A DNA stretch of 20,286 bases from Terrirubrum sp051646285 (GTDB lineage Bacteria; Pseudomonadota; Alphaproteobacteria; Rhizobiales; Beijerinckiaceae): assembly GCA_051646285.1 (NCBI GenBank), contig JBOFCU010000218.1, positions 1 through 20,286 of the forward strand, written 5' to 3'. Under the pieces are notes generated by a model, which made no database searches, had not been told where the DNA came from, and worked only from the letters and a program-made list of their open reading frames with translations. Shown here piece by piece: positions 1-7,490 of this stretch. Positions within the stretch are counted from its first letter, which is position 1. Each line of letters starts with the position of its first letter. The position numbers and the translations under genes were made by a program.

Positions 1-2472
1 CCCGTGCTGTGGCGCAAACTGCCCGGCGCCCGTTCGGCTGGCCGGGTGCAGTCAGTTGCCCTGCGCATTGTCTGTGACCGCGAACGCGAGATCGAGACAT
101 TCATCGCCCGCGAATACTGGTCGATCATCGCGCATTTGAAAACCAAAGAAGGCGCGGCCTTTGAAGCCCGCCTTGTCGGCGCTGACGGCAAGCGCATCCA
201 GCGCCTTGATGTCGGCTCCGGCGAAGAAGCGGCCGCCTTCAAGGCTGGCCTCGATGGCGCCAAATTCACGGTGGGCAGTGTTGAAGCCAAGCCGGCCAAG
301 CGCCACCCCTCGCCGCCCTTCACCACCTCGACATTGCAGCAGGAAGCCTCGCGCAAATGCGGCTTTGCCCCGGCGCGCACCATGCAGATTGCCCAGCGCC
401 TGTATGAAGGCGTGGATATTGGCGGCGAGACGGTCGGCCTCATCACCTATATGCGCACCGACGGCGTTGACATGGCGCCGGATGCCGTGACAGCGACACG
501 CCGCGTTATTGAAAAAGAATTCGGTGCGAAATATGCACCCGGCGTGCCGCGCAAATATACGGTGAAGGCCAAAAATGCGCAGGAAGCGCATGAAGCCATC
601 CGCCCGACAGACCCCGCCCGTCTGCCCGCCCATGTGCGCAAGCATCTCGATGCCGATCAGGCCAAGCTCTACGAACTCATCTGGATCCGCACGGTCGCAA
701 GCCAGATGGAATCCGCCGAAATGATGCGCACGACGGTGGAAATTGACGCTGTGCCTGCGGGCGGAAAATACAAGCTCATCAATTTGCGCGCGACAGGCCA
801 GGTCGTGCTGTTTGATGGCTTCCTGAAATTGTATCAGGAAGGCAAGGATGATGATGGCGAGGATGATGAATCGCGCCGCCTGCCGCCGATGAAGGCGAAT
901 GATCCGCTCTCGAAAGAGAAGATCGAATCCAGCCAGCATTTCACCGAACCGCCACCGCGCTTTACCGAAGCCAGCCTTGTGAAGCGCATGGAAGAACTCG
1001 GCATTGGCCGCCCCTCGACCTATGCGTCGATCCTGTCAGTGCTGCGCGAACGCGACTATGTTGCCATCGACAAAAAACGCCTCGTGCCACAGGACAAGGG
1101 GCGCATCGTCACAGCCTTTCTTGAGCATTTTTTCCCGCGCTATGTCGAATATGATTTCACGGCGGGGCTTGAGGAAGAACTCGACAAGATTTCTGCTGAT
1201 GATCTCAACTGGCAGGATTTTTTGCACCGCTTCTGGAAGGATTTTTCCAGCAACGTCGCGGAAACGAAAGAACTGCGCACCACGCAGGTGCTCGACGCCC
1301 TGAATGATTATCTCGGGCCATATATTTTTCCGGCCAAGGCTGATGGATCAAGCCCGCGGGGCTGCCCAAGTTGCGGCGGCGGGCAATTGTCGCTGAAAAT
1401 GGGGAAATTCGGCTCCTTCATCGGCTGCTCGAATTACCCGGAATGTAAATTTACCCGGCAATTATCAGCCACAGGCACCGGCGATGCAGCCGGCAGTGAA
1501 GATGGGGCGAGCGGCACGCAAAAACTCGGCATTGATCCTGTGACAGGCAACGATGTCACCCTGCGCGATGGCCGTTTCGGACCCTATGTGCAATTGGATG
1601 GCGGTGAAAAGCCGAAGCGATCGTCCCTGCCCAAAGGCATGGCACCAAGCGGCGTGACGCTGGAGCGCGCGCTGGCCTTGCTGGCCTTGCCGCGCGAGGT
1701 CGCCAAACATCCCGAAAGCGGCGAAAAAATTGTCGCCGGCCTTGGCCGCTTCGGCCCGTATGTGCAGCATGGCAAAACCTATGCGAGCCTCGGCAAGGAC
1801 GATGATGTGCTGGAAATTGGTGCCAACCGCGCCATCGACCTGATCATTACCAAGGAACAGATGGGATCGGCACGCGGCGGCAACACCGCGCCGGGCCGCG
1901 AAATCGGCGTCTCACCTGAACTTGGAAAAATTGTCGCAAAAGCTGGCCGTTATGGCGCCTACGTCACCAACGGAAAAATCAACGCGACCCTGCCGAAAGA
2001 TGTGACAGGCGACTCCATCACACTGGATGACGCCATCGCCTTGTTGAAAGCGCGAGCCGCCAGCGGCGGCGGCAAAAAGGGCAAATCGAAAGAACCGACA
2101 GTTGGCGAAGGCGACCGCGCACTGGGCAAAGACGATATGCTCGGCACCATTGTGGCAAAATCCGGCCGCTATGGATCTTACGTGACCAACGGCACAATCA
2201 ACGCCACCATTCCGAAGGAATTTTCCATCGAGAGCATCACGCTCGATGACGCGGCAAACTGGCTGCGCGCCAAGACCGGCAGTGACGCTACGCCGAAAAA
2301 AGCACCCAAAAAAGCCGCTGTGAAAGAAAAAGCACCGGCAAAGGAAGCCGCCCAAAAGCCAGCTGCCAAAAAAACTTCGGCCAAGAAAGCACCGGCGAAG
2401 GCACCAGCCAAGAAAGCACCAGCAAAAAATTCACCTGCCAAAAAAATTGCAGCAAAAAAGCAGGCAAGCTGA
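1..2472 (+). CDS. topA: DNA topoisomerase I, 5'-truncated by the window edge
   Basis: Type IA topoisomerase that relaxes negative supercoils through a transient tyrosine-DNA bond. The reading frame is open from base 1 and enters in the family's conserved LWRK...SAGRVQSVALR segment, so the N-terminal Toprim domain lies outside the window. The catalytic Tyr is in the TYMRTDG motif (Tyr codon 448-450), and a DNA-contacting GRPSTYASI motif follows near 1006-1032. After the core comes one four-cysteine zinc ribbon (CPSC at 1363-1374, then C-x5-C), then about four C-terminal Toprim-type repeats, each with a GR[FY]G.YV core (around 1570, 1745, 1945 and 2165). The last roughly 60 residues (about 2285-2469) are almost entirely Lys, Ala and Pro, a histone-H1-like tail that probably binds DNA. 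The stop is TGA at 2470-2472. In many alphaproteobacteria topA is followed by rnr; here one gene sits between them. Identity is very secure. Confidence 0.97.
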   Translation, partial: PVLWRKLPGARSAGRVQSVALRIVCDREREIETFIAREYWSIIAHLKTKEGAAFEARLVGADGKRIQRLDVGSGEEAAAFKAGLDGAKFTVGSVEAKPAKRHPSPPFTTSTLQQEASRKCGFAPARTMQIAQRLYEGVDIGGETVGLITYMRTDGVDMAPDAVTATRRVIEKEFGAKYAPGVPRKYTVKAKNAQEAHEAIRPTDPARLPAHVRKHLDADQAKLYELIWIRTVASQMESAEMMRTTVEIDAVPAGGKYKLINLRATGQVVLFDGFLKLYQEGKDDDGEDDESRRLPPMKANDPLSKEKIESSQHFTEPPPRFTEASLVKRMEELGIGRPSTYASILSVLRERDYVAIDKKRLVPQDKGRIVTAFLEHFFPRYVEYDFTAGLEEELDKISADDLNWQDFLHRFWKDFSSNVAETKELRTTQVLDALNDYLGPYIFPAKADGSSPRGCPSCGGGQLSLKMGKFGSFIGCSNYPECKFTRQLSATGTGDAAGSEDGASGTQKLGIDPVTGNDVTLRDGRFGPYVQLDGGEKPKRSSLPKGMAPSGVTLERALALLALPREVAKHPESGEKIVAGLGRFGPYVQHGKTYASLGKDDDVLEIGANRAIDLIITKEQMGSARGGNTAPGREIGVSPELGKIVAKAGRYGAYVTNGKINATLPKDVTGDSITLDDAIALLKARAASGGGKKGKSKEPTVGEGDRALGKDDMLGTIVAKSGRYGSYVTNGTINATIPKEFSIESITLDDAANWLRAKTGSDATPKKAPKKAAVKEKAPAKEAAQKPAAKKTSAKKAPAKAPAKKAPAKNSPAKKIAAKKQAS

Positions 2473-2542
2473 AACATGCGGGGACATCATACTCCGCATC
2501 ACGGCAAAGCCAGACACAGCCCATCATGACGTGGAAAAGCCG

Positions 2543-3346
2543 ATGAACACACCGCTGGCCAATGAGCCGCTGATACGCCTCGGCGTTTTCGCCTGTGTGT
2601 TCGTTGGCATGGTGGTTTGGGAAGCGCTGGCACCATGGCGGGCGCGCAAACAGTCGCGCACCCTGCGCTGGAGCGGCAACTGGGGCATTTTTATTCTCGA
2701 CATTCTGCTCGTGCGTCTTGCTTTTCCGCTCGGCGGTGTCGGTATCGCCTTGTATGCTGCCAGCAATGGCTATGGATTGTTCAATCAGGTTGCAATCGTG
2801 CCCTGGCTGGCGGGCGTCATTTCATTCCTGGCCCTGGATTTTCTGATTTATGGCCAGCATCGTCTTTTTCATGCAATCCCACTGTTCTGGCGGCTGCACC
2901 GGATGCACCATGCCGATACTGAGCTGGATTCATCGTCCGGCTTCCGGTTTCATCCACTGGAAATTATCCTGTCCATGCTGATCAAGGCTGCCGCCATTCT
3001 GCTGCTTGGAATTCCAGCACTGGCCGTGATTGTTTTTGAAATTGTGTTGAATGCGACCTCGCTCTTCAATCATTCCAATATCAAAATTCCTGACAGAGCG
3101 GAGCCATTGCTGCGGCTGTTTGTCGTAACACCGGCCCAGCATGTCATTCATCATTCTATTGATGTCCGCGAAACCAACGCGAATTTCGGATTCAATTTGC
3201 CATGGTGGGACTGGCTGTTTGGCACTTATGTTACAAAACCGCAGAAGGGCTATGATGGCATGACCATTGGCCTTGCTGCATTTCGTTCAGACACAGAGCA
3301 ACGCATTGACAGGCTGTTGACCCAGCCTTTTCGCAAACCGGACTAA
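2543..3346 (+). CDS. Sterol desaturase / fatty acid hydroxylase family membrane protein
   Basis: A 267-residue membrane protein of the fatty acid hydroxylase (sterol desaturase) superfamily, which uses a di-iron centre held by histidine clusters to hydroxylate or desaturate lipid chains. The histidine boxes are visible: HRLFH (residues 106-110), HRMHH (119-123), and H200-x2-HH(203-204) leading into a conserved NxNFG segment. Hydrophobic stretches near residues 10-25, 45-70, 80-100 and 145-180 fit a multi-pass inner-membrane enzyme. I chose ATG 2543 because it precedes the first membrane segment and has a weak purine-rich site (GGAAAA) just upstream; the frame is open further 5', but that extension reads through the topA end and looks non-coding. 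It lies 70 bases after topA and 9 bases before rnr. The substrate (hopanoid, carotenoid, fatty acid or sphingolipid) cannot be told from sequence. Confidence 0.88.
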   Translation: MNTPLANEPLIRLGVFACVFVGMVVWEALAPWRARKQSRTLRWSGNWGIFILDILLVRLAFPLGGVGIALYAASNGYGLFNQVAIVPWLAGVISFLALDFLIYGQHRLFHAIPLFWRLHRMHHADTELDSSSGFRFHPLEIILSMLIKAAAILLLGIPALAVIVFEIVLNATSLFNHSNIKIPDRAEPLLRLFVVTPAQHVIHHSIDVRETNANFGFNLPWWDWLFGTYVTKPQKGYDGMTIGLAAFRSDTEQRIDRLLTQPFRKPD

Positions 3347-3355
3347 TTCATTGTC

Positions 3356-5746
3356 ATGGCAAAAAAGCCCGACCGGAAAAATTCAGCACCAGCCATAGGC
3401 CGCAGCCGCGCCGCACGTAAACAGCGCAGTGCGGAAATGGCCGCTTTGACCCGCAAGGGCGAACGCCCGCCCAGAAGCGGCGAACGCATGGAATTGTCTC
3501 AGGAGGCCGTGCTCGCCTATCTCGCCGAGCATGGCAACGATGGCAACAAGCGCGACATGGCCCGCCATTTCGGTCTCAAGGGGAACGCCCGGCTCGCGCT
3601 GAAAGCCATTCTCAAGGATATTGAAAATGATGGGCTGGTCGAACGTCATCGCGGCGGCAGCTATCGCGCGCCGGGACATTTGCCATCTGTCATTCTATGC
3701 GATGTGATTGAGCGCGATGTGGACGGCGAATGGATTGCAACGCCGGTAGAATGGGCAGACGAAAATGCCCCGCGCATTCACATCATCCGGCCTGCCAAAC
3801 CTCGCATGGGCGAGCCGGTTCCCGGTATTGGTGACCGCGTTTTGTTGCGGCTCGACAATACGCATCCGGATCAGGAGCAATTGAGCGGCCGTGTCATCAA
3901 GGTTATTGGCAAACGGCCCCGCGCAACCATTGGTGTTTTCCGCAGCAACCCGGATGGTTCGGGCCGTCTTGTTCCCGTGGACAAGAAGGCGATGGGCCGT
4001 GAATTGATGGTGCCACTGCATTTCACCAATGATGCGAAAGATGGTGATCTGGTCTCGGCAACGATTGGCAAGGATGCGCGCATTGGCCCGCCGCAGGCGC
4101 GCGTGCTGGAAAAACTCGGCACTTTATATTCTGAAAAAGCCATCAGCCTCGTGGCTATCCACAGCCATGGTATTCCCCATGAATTTCCTGCCAGCGTGAT
4201 TGCCGAAGCAGAGCATGTAAAACCAGCCACCCTCTCGGGCCGGGAAGACTGGCGTCATATTCCGCTGATCACCATCGACCCGTCAGATGCAAAAGATCAT
4301 GATGACGCCGTTTATGCCCATGCCGATGATGATCCGAAAAATCCCGGCGGACATGTTGTTGTCGTCGCCATCGCCGATGTTGCCGCTTACGTGAAGCCTG
4401 CATCGCAATTGGACCGCGAGGCGCTGCTGCGAGGCAACTCGGTTTATTTTCCTGACCGCGTGGTGCCGATGCTGCCCGAGCGCATTTCCAACAATCTCTG
4501 CTCCTTGCGTGAGGATGAGGACCGGCCGTCTCTGGCGGTCAAAATGATCCTCGATAAATCTGGTGAAAAAAAATCCCACTCCTTTCATCGCATCATGATG
4601 CGGTCGCGCGCCAAGCTGGCCTATGAGCAGGCACAGGCCGCGATTGATGGCCGCGCCGATGATAAAACCGCACCACTGCTTGATGATATTCTGCGCCCGT
4701 TATGGGCCGCTTATCAGGCAGCGGGCGCCGCACGGGACAGGCGCGCACCGCTTGATCTGGATTTGCCTGAGCGCAAATTAAAACTCAAGCCAGATGGCTC
4801 GGTTGACAAGGTCATTACGCCCCAACGGCTGGATGCCCATCGCCTGATCGAGGAATTCATGATCCTCGCCAATGTCGCCGCCGCTGAAACATTGGAGCGC
4901 GCAGGTTCGCTCCTGATTTACCGCGTGCATGATGAGCCATCGCTGGAAAAAATGCGGGCGCTGGGAGAAATTCTCGCATCTGTGCAAATCAAGCTCACGG
5001 CGAGCGGCCCTGTCCGCCCTGCCCTGTTCAACCAAATTCTCGGCCGCGTCAAAGACACGCCCCACGCGCCGCTGCTCAACGAAATGATTTTGCGCACGCA
5101 GGCACAGGCGGAATATGCCGCAGAAAATTATGGCCACTTTGGATTGAATTTGCGCCGCTACGCCCACTTCACATCACCGATCCGCCGCTATGCGGATCTG
5201 ATCGTGCATCGCGCCCTCGTCACCGCCAGTCATTTTGGTGGTGACGGTTTGCCCAAGGATACGACTCGCGCCCAGTTGGCAGAAGTGTCAGCCAGCATTT
5301 CTGCGGCCGAGAGGCGCGCCATGGCTGCCGAGCGCGAAACGGTTGATCGTCTCATCGCCCATTATCTGGCTGACCGGATCGGTGCAGAATTTCCGGGCCG
5401 CATCACGGGGGTCACCCGTGCGGGTCTGTTTGTGAAACTGGCGGAAACGGGGGCTGACGGTTTTGTCCCGGCCTCGACGCTGGGCCGCGACTATTACGCC
5501 TTCGATGAACTCAACCATGCCCTCACCAGCGAGCGCACGGGCGAGAGTTACCGGCTCGGCGACGATGTCGAGGTCAAGCTCGTCGAGGCCATCCCCGTTG
5601 CCGGTGCGTTGCGGTTCGAGATGCTATCCGAAGGGCGCAAGGGTCTGCCCTTGCCGCCACGGCTGGGACGTCGCACAAGCCGGGGAGCATCGCGCGGCCC
5701 AGCCGGCCCCGCCAAACGGCGTCCCGCCCCGAAAGGACATCGGTGA
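3356..5746 (+). CDS. rnr: Ribonuclease R
   Basis: 3'-to-5' exoribonuclease that degrades structured RNA and takes part in rRNA and mRNA quality control. At 796 residues it has the usual RNase R size. Order of domains: a basic N-terminal extension (about 1-45), a winged-helix region (about 46-105), cold-shock-type OB folds (about 110-290), the RNB catalytic domain beginning near the ITIDPSDAKDHDDAVY motif (Asp308, 311, 314, 316 and 317 available for Mg2+ binding), an S1 domain (about 678-760, GRITGVTRAGLFVKL), and a short Arg/Lys/Pro/Gly-rich tail. ATG 3356 gives the full basic extension but has no clear ribosome-binding site; ATG 3488 at the start of the winged helix is an alternative. The TGA stop at 5744-5746 shares one base with the next gene's ATG, so translation of the two is probably coupled. 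Confidence 0.96.
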   Translation: MAKKPDRKNSAPAIGRSRAARKQRSAEMAALTRKGERPPRSGERMELSQEAVLAYLAEHGNDGNKRDMARHFGLKGNARLALKAILKDIENDGLVERHRGGSYRAPGHLPSVILCDVIERDVDGEWIATPVEWADENAPRIHIIRPAKPRMGEPVPGIGDRVLLRLDNTHPDQEQLSGRVIKVIGKRPRATIGVFRSNPDGSGRLVPVDKKAMGRELMVPLHFTNDAKDGDLVSATIGKDARIGPPQARVLEKLGTLYSEKAISLVAIHSHGIPHEFPASVIAEAEHVKPATLSGREDWRHIPLITIDPSDAKDHDDAVYAHADDDPKNPGGHVVVVAIADVAAYVKPASQLDREALLRGNSVYFPDRVVPMLPERISNNLCSLREDEDRPSLAVKMILDKSGEKKSHSFHRIMMRSRAKLAYEQAQAAIDGRADDKTAPLLDDILRPLWAAYQAAGAARDRRAPLDLDLPERKLKLKPDGSVDKVITPQRLDAHRLIEEFMILANVAAAETLERAGSLLIYRVHDEPSLEKMRALGEILASVQIKLTASGPVRPALFNQILGRVKDTPHAPLLNEMILRTQAQAEYAAENYGHFGLNLRRYAHFTSPIRRYADLIVHRALVTASHFGGDGLPKDTTRAQLAEVSASISAAERRAMAAERETVDRLIAHYLADRIGAEFPGRITGVTRAGLFVKLAETGADGFVPASTLGRDYYAFDELNHALTSERTGESYRLGDDVEVKLVEAIPVAGALRFEMLSEGRKGLPLPPRLGRRTSRGASRGPAGPAKRRPAPKGHR

Positions 5747-6165
5747 TGAGCGAAAGCATGACTGTTCCCAGCCGCCCGGTCTGGCCCGCCATGAAGCGCG
5801 GCTTTTTTGGCCGCTGCCCTCATTGTGGCGATGGCCGGATTTTTGGCAAGTTCTTGAAGGTTCAGCCTGAGTGCACAGCCTGCGGAACGGCGTTTCACCA
5901 CCACAGGGCTGATGACATGCCGCCCTATATCGTCATGTTCCTGGTTGGCCATATCGTTGTGGGCGGCCTCGTCATGGCCGAAACCGAAGCCAACTGGCCG
6001 ACATGGGTGCATGTGGCGTTATGGCCGACATTGGGCCTCGTCCTAGGTCTGGCGCTCCTCCAGCCCGTCAAAGGCGCGATCATCGCGCTGCAATGGGCGT
6101 TGCGCATGCACGGGTTCAGCAGCGCACCGGAACAGCCCGCCTTGGACCTTAGTGTGCGGTCATGA
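5746..6165 (+). CDS. DUF983 family zinc-binding membrane protein
   Basis: A 139-residue protein of the DUF983 family, whose function is unknown. Near the N-terminus it has two CxxC pairs (CPHC, then CTAC about 22 residues on), a likely zinc ribbon on the cytosolic side. Two hydrophobic segments follow (around residues 62-80 and 88-105), giving a small inner-membrane protein with the zinc finger facing inward. ATG 5746 overlaps the rnr stop by one base (TGATG) and has an AGGA site at 5734-5737 with 8 bases of spacing. GTG 5743 is also in frame but less likely. Its stop overlaps the next start (ATGA at 6162-6165). The strict coupling with rnr and the Nudix gene recurs in related genomes as far as I recall, but no shared pathway has been established to my knowledge. 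Confidence 0.9.
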   Translation: MSESMTVPSRPVWPAMKRGFFGRCPHCGDGRIFGKFLKVQPECTACGTAFHHHRADDMPPYIVMFLVGHIVVGGLVMAETEANWPTWVHVALWPTLGLVLGLALLQPVKGAIIALQWALRMHGFSSAPEQPALDLSVRS

Positions 6166-6905
6166 CAAGCATCGGCGATTATGCGCGCCTTCTCACCGAG
6201 GAAGCCCGCGAACGGAAATGGCCCAATGTGCGGCCCAAGGATGCGGCGACGATCATGATCATCGACCGCTCGAAGGCAACGCCGCAGCTCTTGTTCGGCA
6301 AGCGCCATGACAGCCACAAATTCATGCCCGGTAAATTCGTGTTTCCCGGCGGCCGTCTCGATCCGGTCGATCGCAGGATGGTAGCTGCCGGTATGCTTGA
6401 TGAGCGGGTTGAACGCCGTCTGGCAAGCCGGTGTGCGCGGCCAAGCGCCAGCCGGCCCCGCGCGTTGGCTCTGGCTGCCATCAGGGAGAGTTTTGAGGAA
6501 ACCGGGCTGCTGCTCGGTTCAGCTGACTATGGCACACCGGAGAATCCGCCCGAGGGGGATTGGGCGCAATTTGCCAGCCATGGGGTGTTCCCTGATCTGG
6601 AGCCGATCCATTTTATATCGCGCGCCATTACACCACCACGCCGGCCCAAGCGCTTCGATACCCGGTTTTTCGCCATCGACGCCTCAGCCATCGCGAAGCG
6701 AATCGATGGCATCGTCGGCCCGGATTCCGAGCTGACCGAGCTGGTATGGAAGCCGATTGACCAGGCGATGGAGCTCGACCTGCCGGGCATCACCCGTACC
6801 ATGATCCGCGAGCTCGCAGACAGGATTGCGGCTGGCTTCAGCCACGACTTGCCCGTCCCTTTCTACTACGAGGTTCGCCGCAAATGGGTCCGGGAGTTGC
6901 TGTAA
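6162..6905 (+). CDS. Nudix hydrolase with split Nudix box (NUDT19-like)
   Basis: A 247-residue Nudix hydrolase that probably cleaves a nucleoside-diphosphate-linked substrate, perhaps a CoA ester or similar. The frame contains PGGRLD (Gly63-Gly64) and, much later, REsfEEtGLLL (Arg108, Glu109, Glu112, Glu113, Gly115). In the canonical Nudix box (Gx5Ex7RExxEExG) the first Gly and the Arg are 14 residues apart; here they are about 44 apart, so roughly 30 residues interrupt the motif. Such interrupted boxes are known in the NUDT19-type peroxisomal CoA diphosphatases. The metal-binding RExxEE core is intact, so activity is expected. The start ATG overlaps the DUF983 stop, consistent with a three-gene rnr-DUF983-nudix operon. 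The substrate is not assignable from sequence. Confidence 0.88.
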   Translation: MTSIGDYARLLTEEARERKWPNVRPKDAATIMIIDRSKATPQLLFGKRHDSHKFMPGKFVFPGGRLDPVDRRMVAAGMLDERVERRLASRCARPSASRPRALALAAIRESFEETGLLLGSADYGTPENPPEGDWAQFASHGVFPDLEPIHFISRAITPPRRPKRFDTRFFAIDASAIAKRIDGIVGPDSELTELVWKPIDQAMELDLPGITRTMIRELADRIAAGFSHDLPVPFYYEVRRKWVRELL

Positions 6906-6918
6906 GCACCGCCGGACG

Positions 6919-6990
6919 GGTCAAACCTCTTGACGTTTGACCATCTTTGCCGCACACGGACGCACCTTTCCGGCCAGATCACGTCTGGCC
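6919..6990 (+). promoter_or_regulatory. Two tandem hairpins in the rpmG upstream region
   Basis: Two perfect inverted repeats lie between the Nudix stop and rpmG. The first is GGTCAAAC (6919-6926) / GTTTGACC (6935-6942) with an 8-base loop. The second is GGCCAGA (6972-6978) / TCTGGCC (6984-6990) with a 5-base loop. Both 3' arms are followed by ATCTT. Neither has a run of T long enough for a convincing terminator. They may be a weak terminator for the Nudix operon, a structured leader of the rpmG mRNA, or an operator. Function is inference. Confidence 0.4.
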
Positions 6991-7038
6991 ATCTTGAGTT
7001 TGGCAGCCTCACAGGCCTGCCCGTTTGGAGATCAGGCT

Positions 7039-7206
7039 ATGGCCAAGGCAGTAACAATCAAGGTGAAGCTGGTTTCGACCGCTGACACTGGCTTCTATTA
7101 CGTCGCAAAGAAGAATTCGCGCACGATGACCGACAAAATGACCAAGCGGAAGTATGATCCGGTTGCGCGCAAGCATGTTGAGTTCAAGGAAGCGAAGATC
7201 AAGTGA
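7039..7206 (+). CDS. rpmG: Large ribosomal subunit protein bL33
   Basis: A 55-residue ribosomal protein L33 of the 50S subunit, located near the E-site. The sequence MAKAVTIKVKLVSTADTGFYY and the C-terminal YDPVARKHVEFKEAKIK are characteristic. It has no cysteine pairs, so it is the zinc-independent form. ATG 7039 is preceded by GGAG (7027-7030) with 8 bases of spacing. The frame is open further upstream to 6937, but that extension lacks L33 character. It is flanked by two hairpins upstream and an intrinsic terminator downstream, so it is probably transcribed on its own or at the end of the upstream operon. Confidence 0.98.
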   Translation: MAKAVTIKVKLVSTADTGFYYVAKKNSRTMTDKMTKRKYDPVARKHVEFKEAKIK

Positions 7207-7240
7207 AGTGACGGCTCAATAGTCGCATGAACAGCAATCA

Positions 7241-7263
7241 GGCGCCCACTGGGCGCCTTTTTT
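7241..7263 (+). terminator. Intrinsic terminator after rpmG
   Basis: A perfect 7-bp stem GGCGCCC (7241-7247) / GGGCGCC (7251-7257) with loop ACT is followed by six T (7258-7263). It lies 34 bases after the rpmG stop. On the minus strand no long T run follows, so it acts mainly on the rpmG transcript. Confidence 0.92.
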
Positions 7264-7490
7264 GTTGGGCAGGGCTGGCATGAAATGAAATGGCTGGCCC
7301 GGCAGCATCAGGAAGGCCATCCCGTATGCGCCGAAGCCAGCCAACTGACGAAAAATCCCAGGAGATGCGGCAGACCTGAGCATTCCGAACAGTTAAGCGC
7401 GACTCAGGGGCGAACCTGAGCCACGGTGCATGCAGATTAAGCGGCAGCCCGCGTCGTGCAAGTGCCAGACTGAACGGATGATGGTTCCGG
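7264..7490. other. Convergent intergenic region rpmG / pleD
   Basis: Non-coding space between the rpmG terminator and the 3' end of pleD. The only structure I see is a 6-bp inverted repeat, CTCAGG (7403-7408) / CCTGAG (7415-7420), with another CCTGAG copy at 7374-7379. It could help end the pleD transcript, but no T run follows on the minus strand. I find no plausible gene here. Confidence 0.5.

Noticed and set aside
52..939. A 295-codon minus-strand open frame within topA
   Set aside because: It is fully antisense to conserved topoisomerase motifs and has no recognisable domain.
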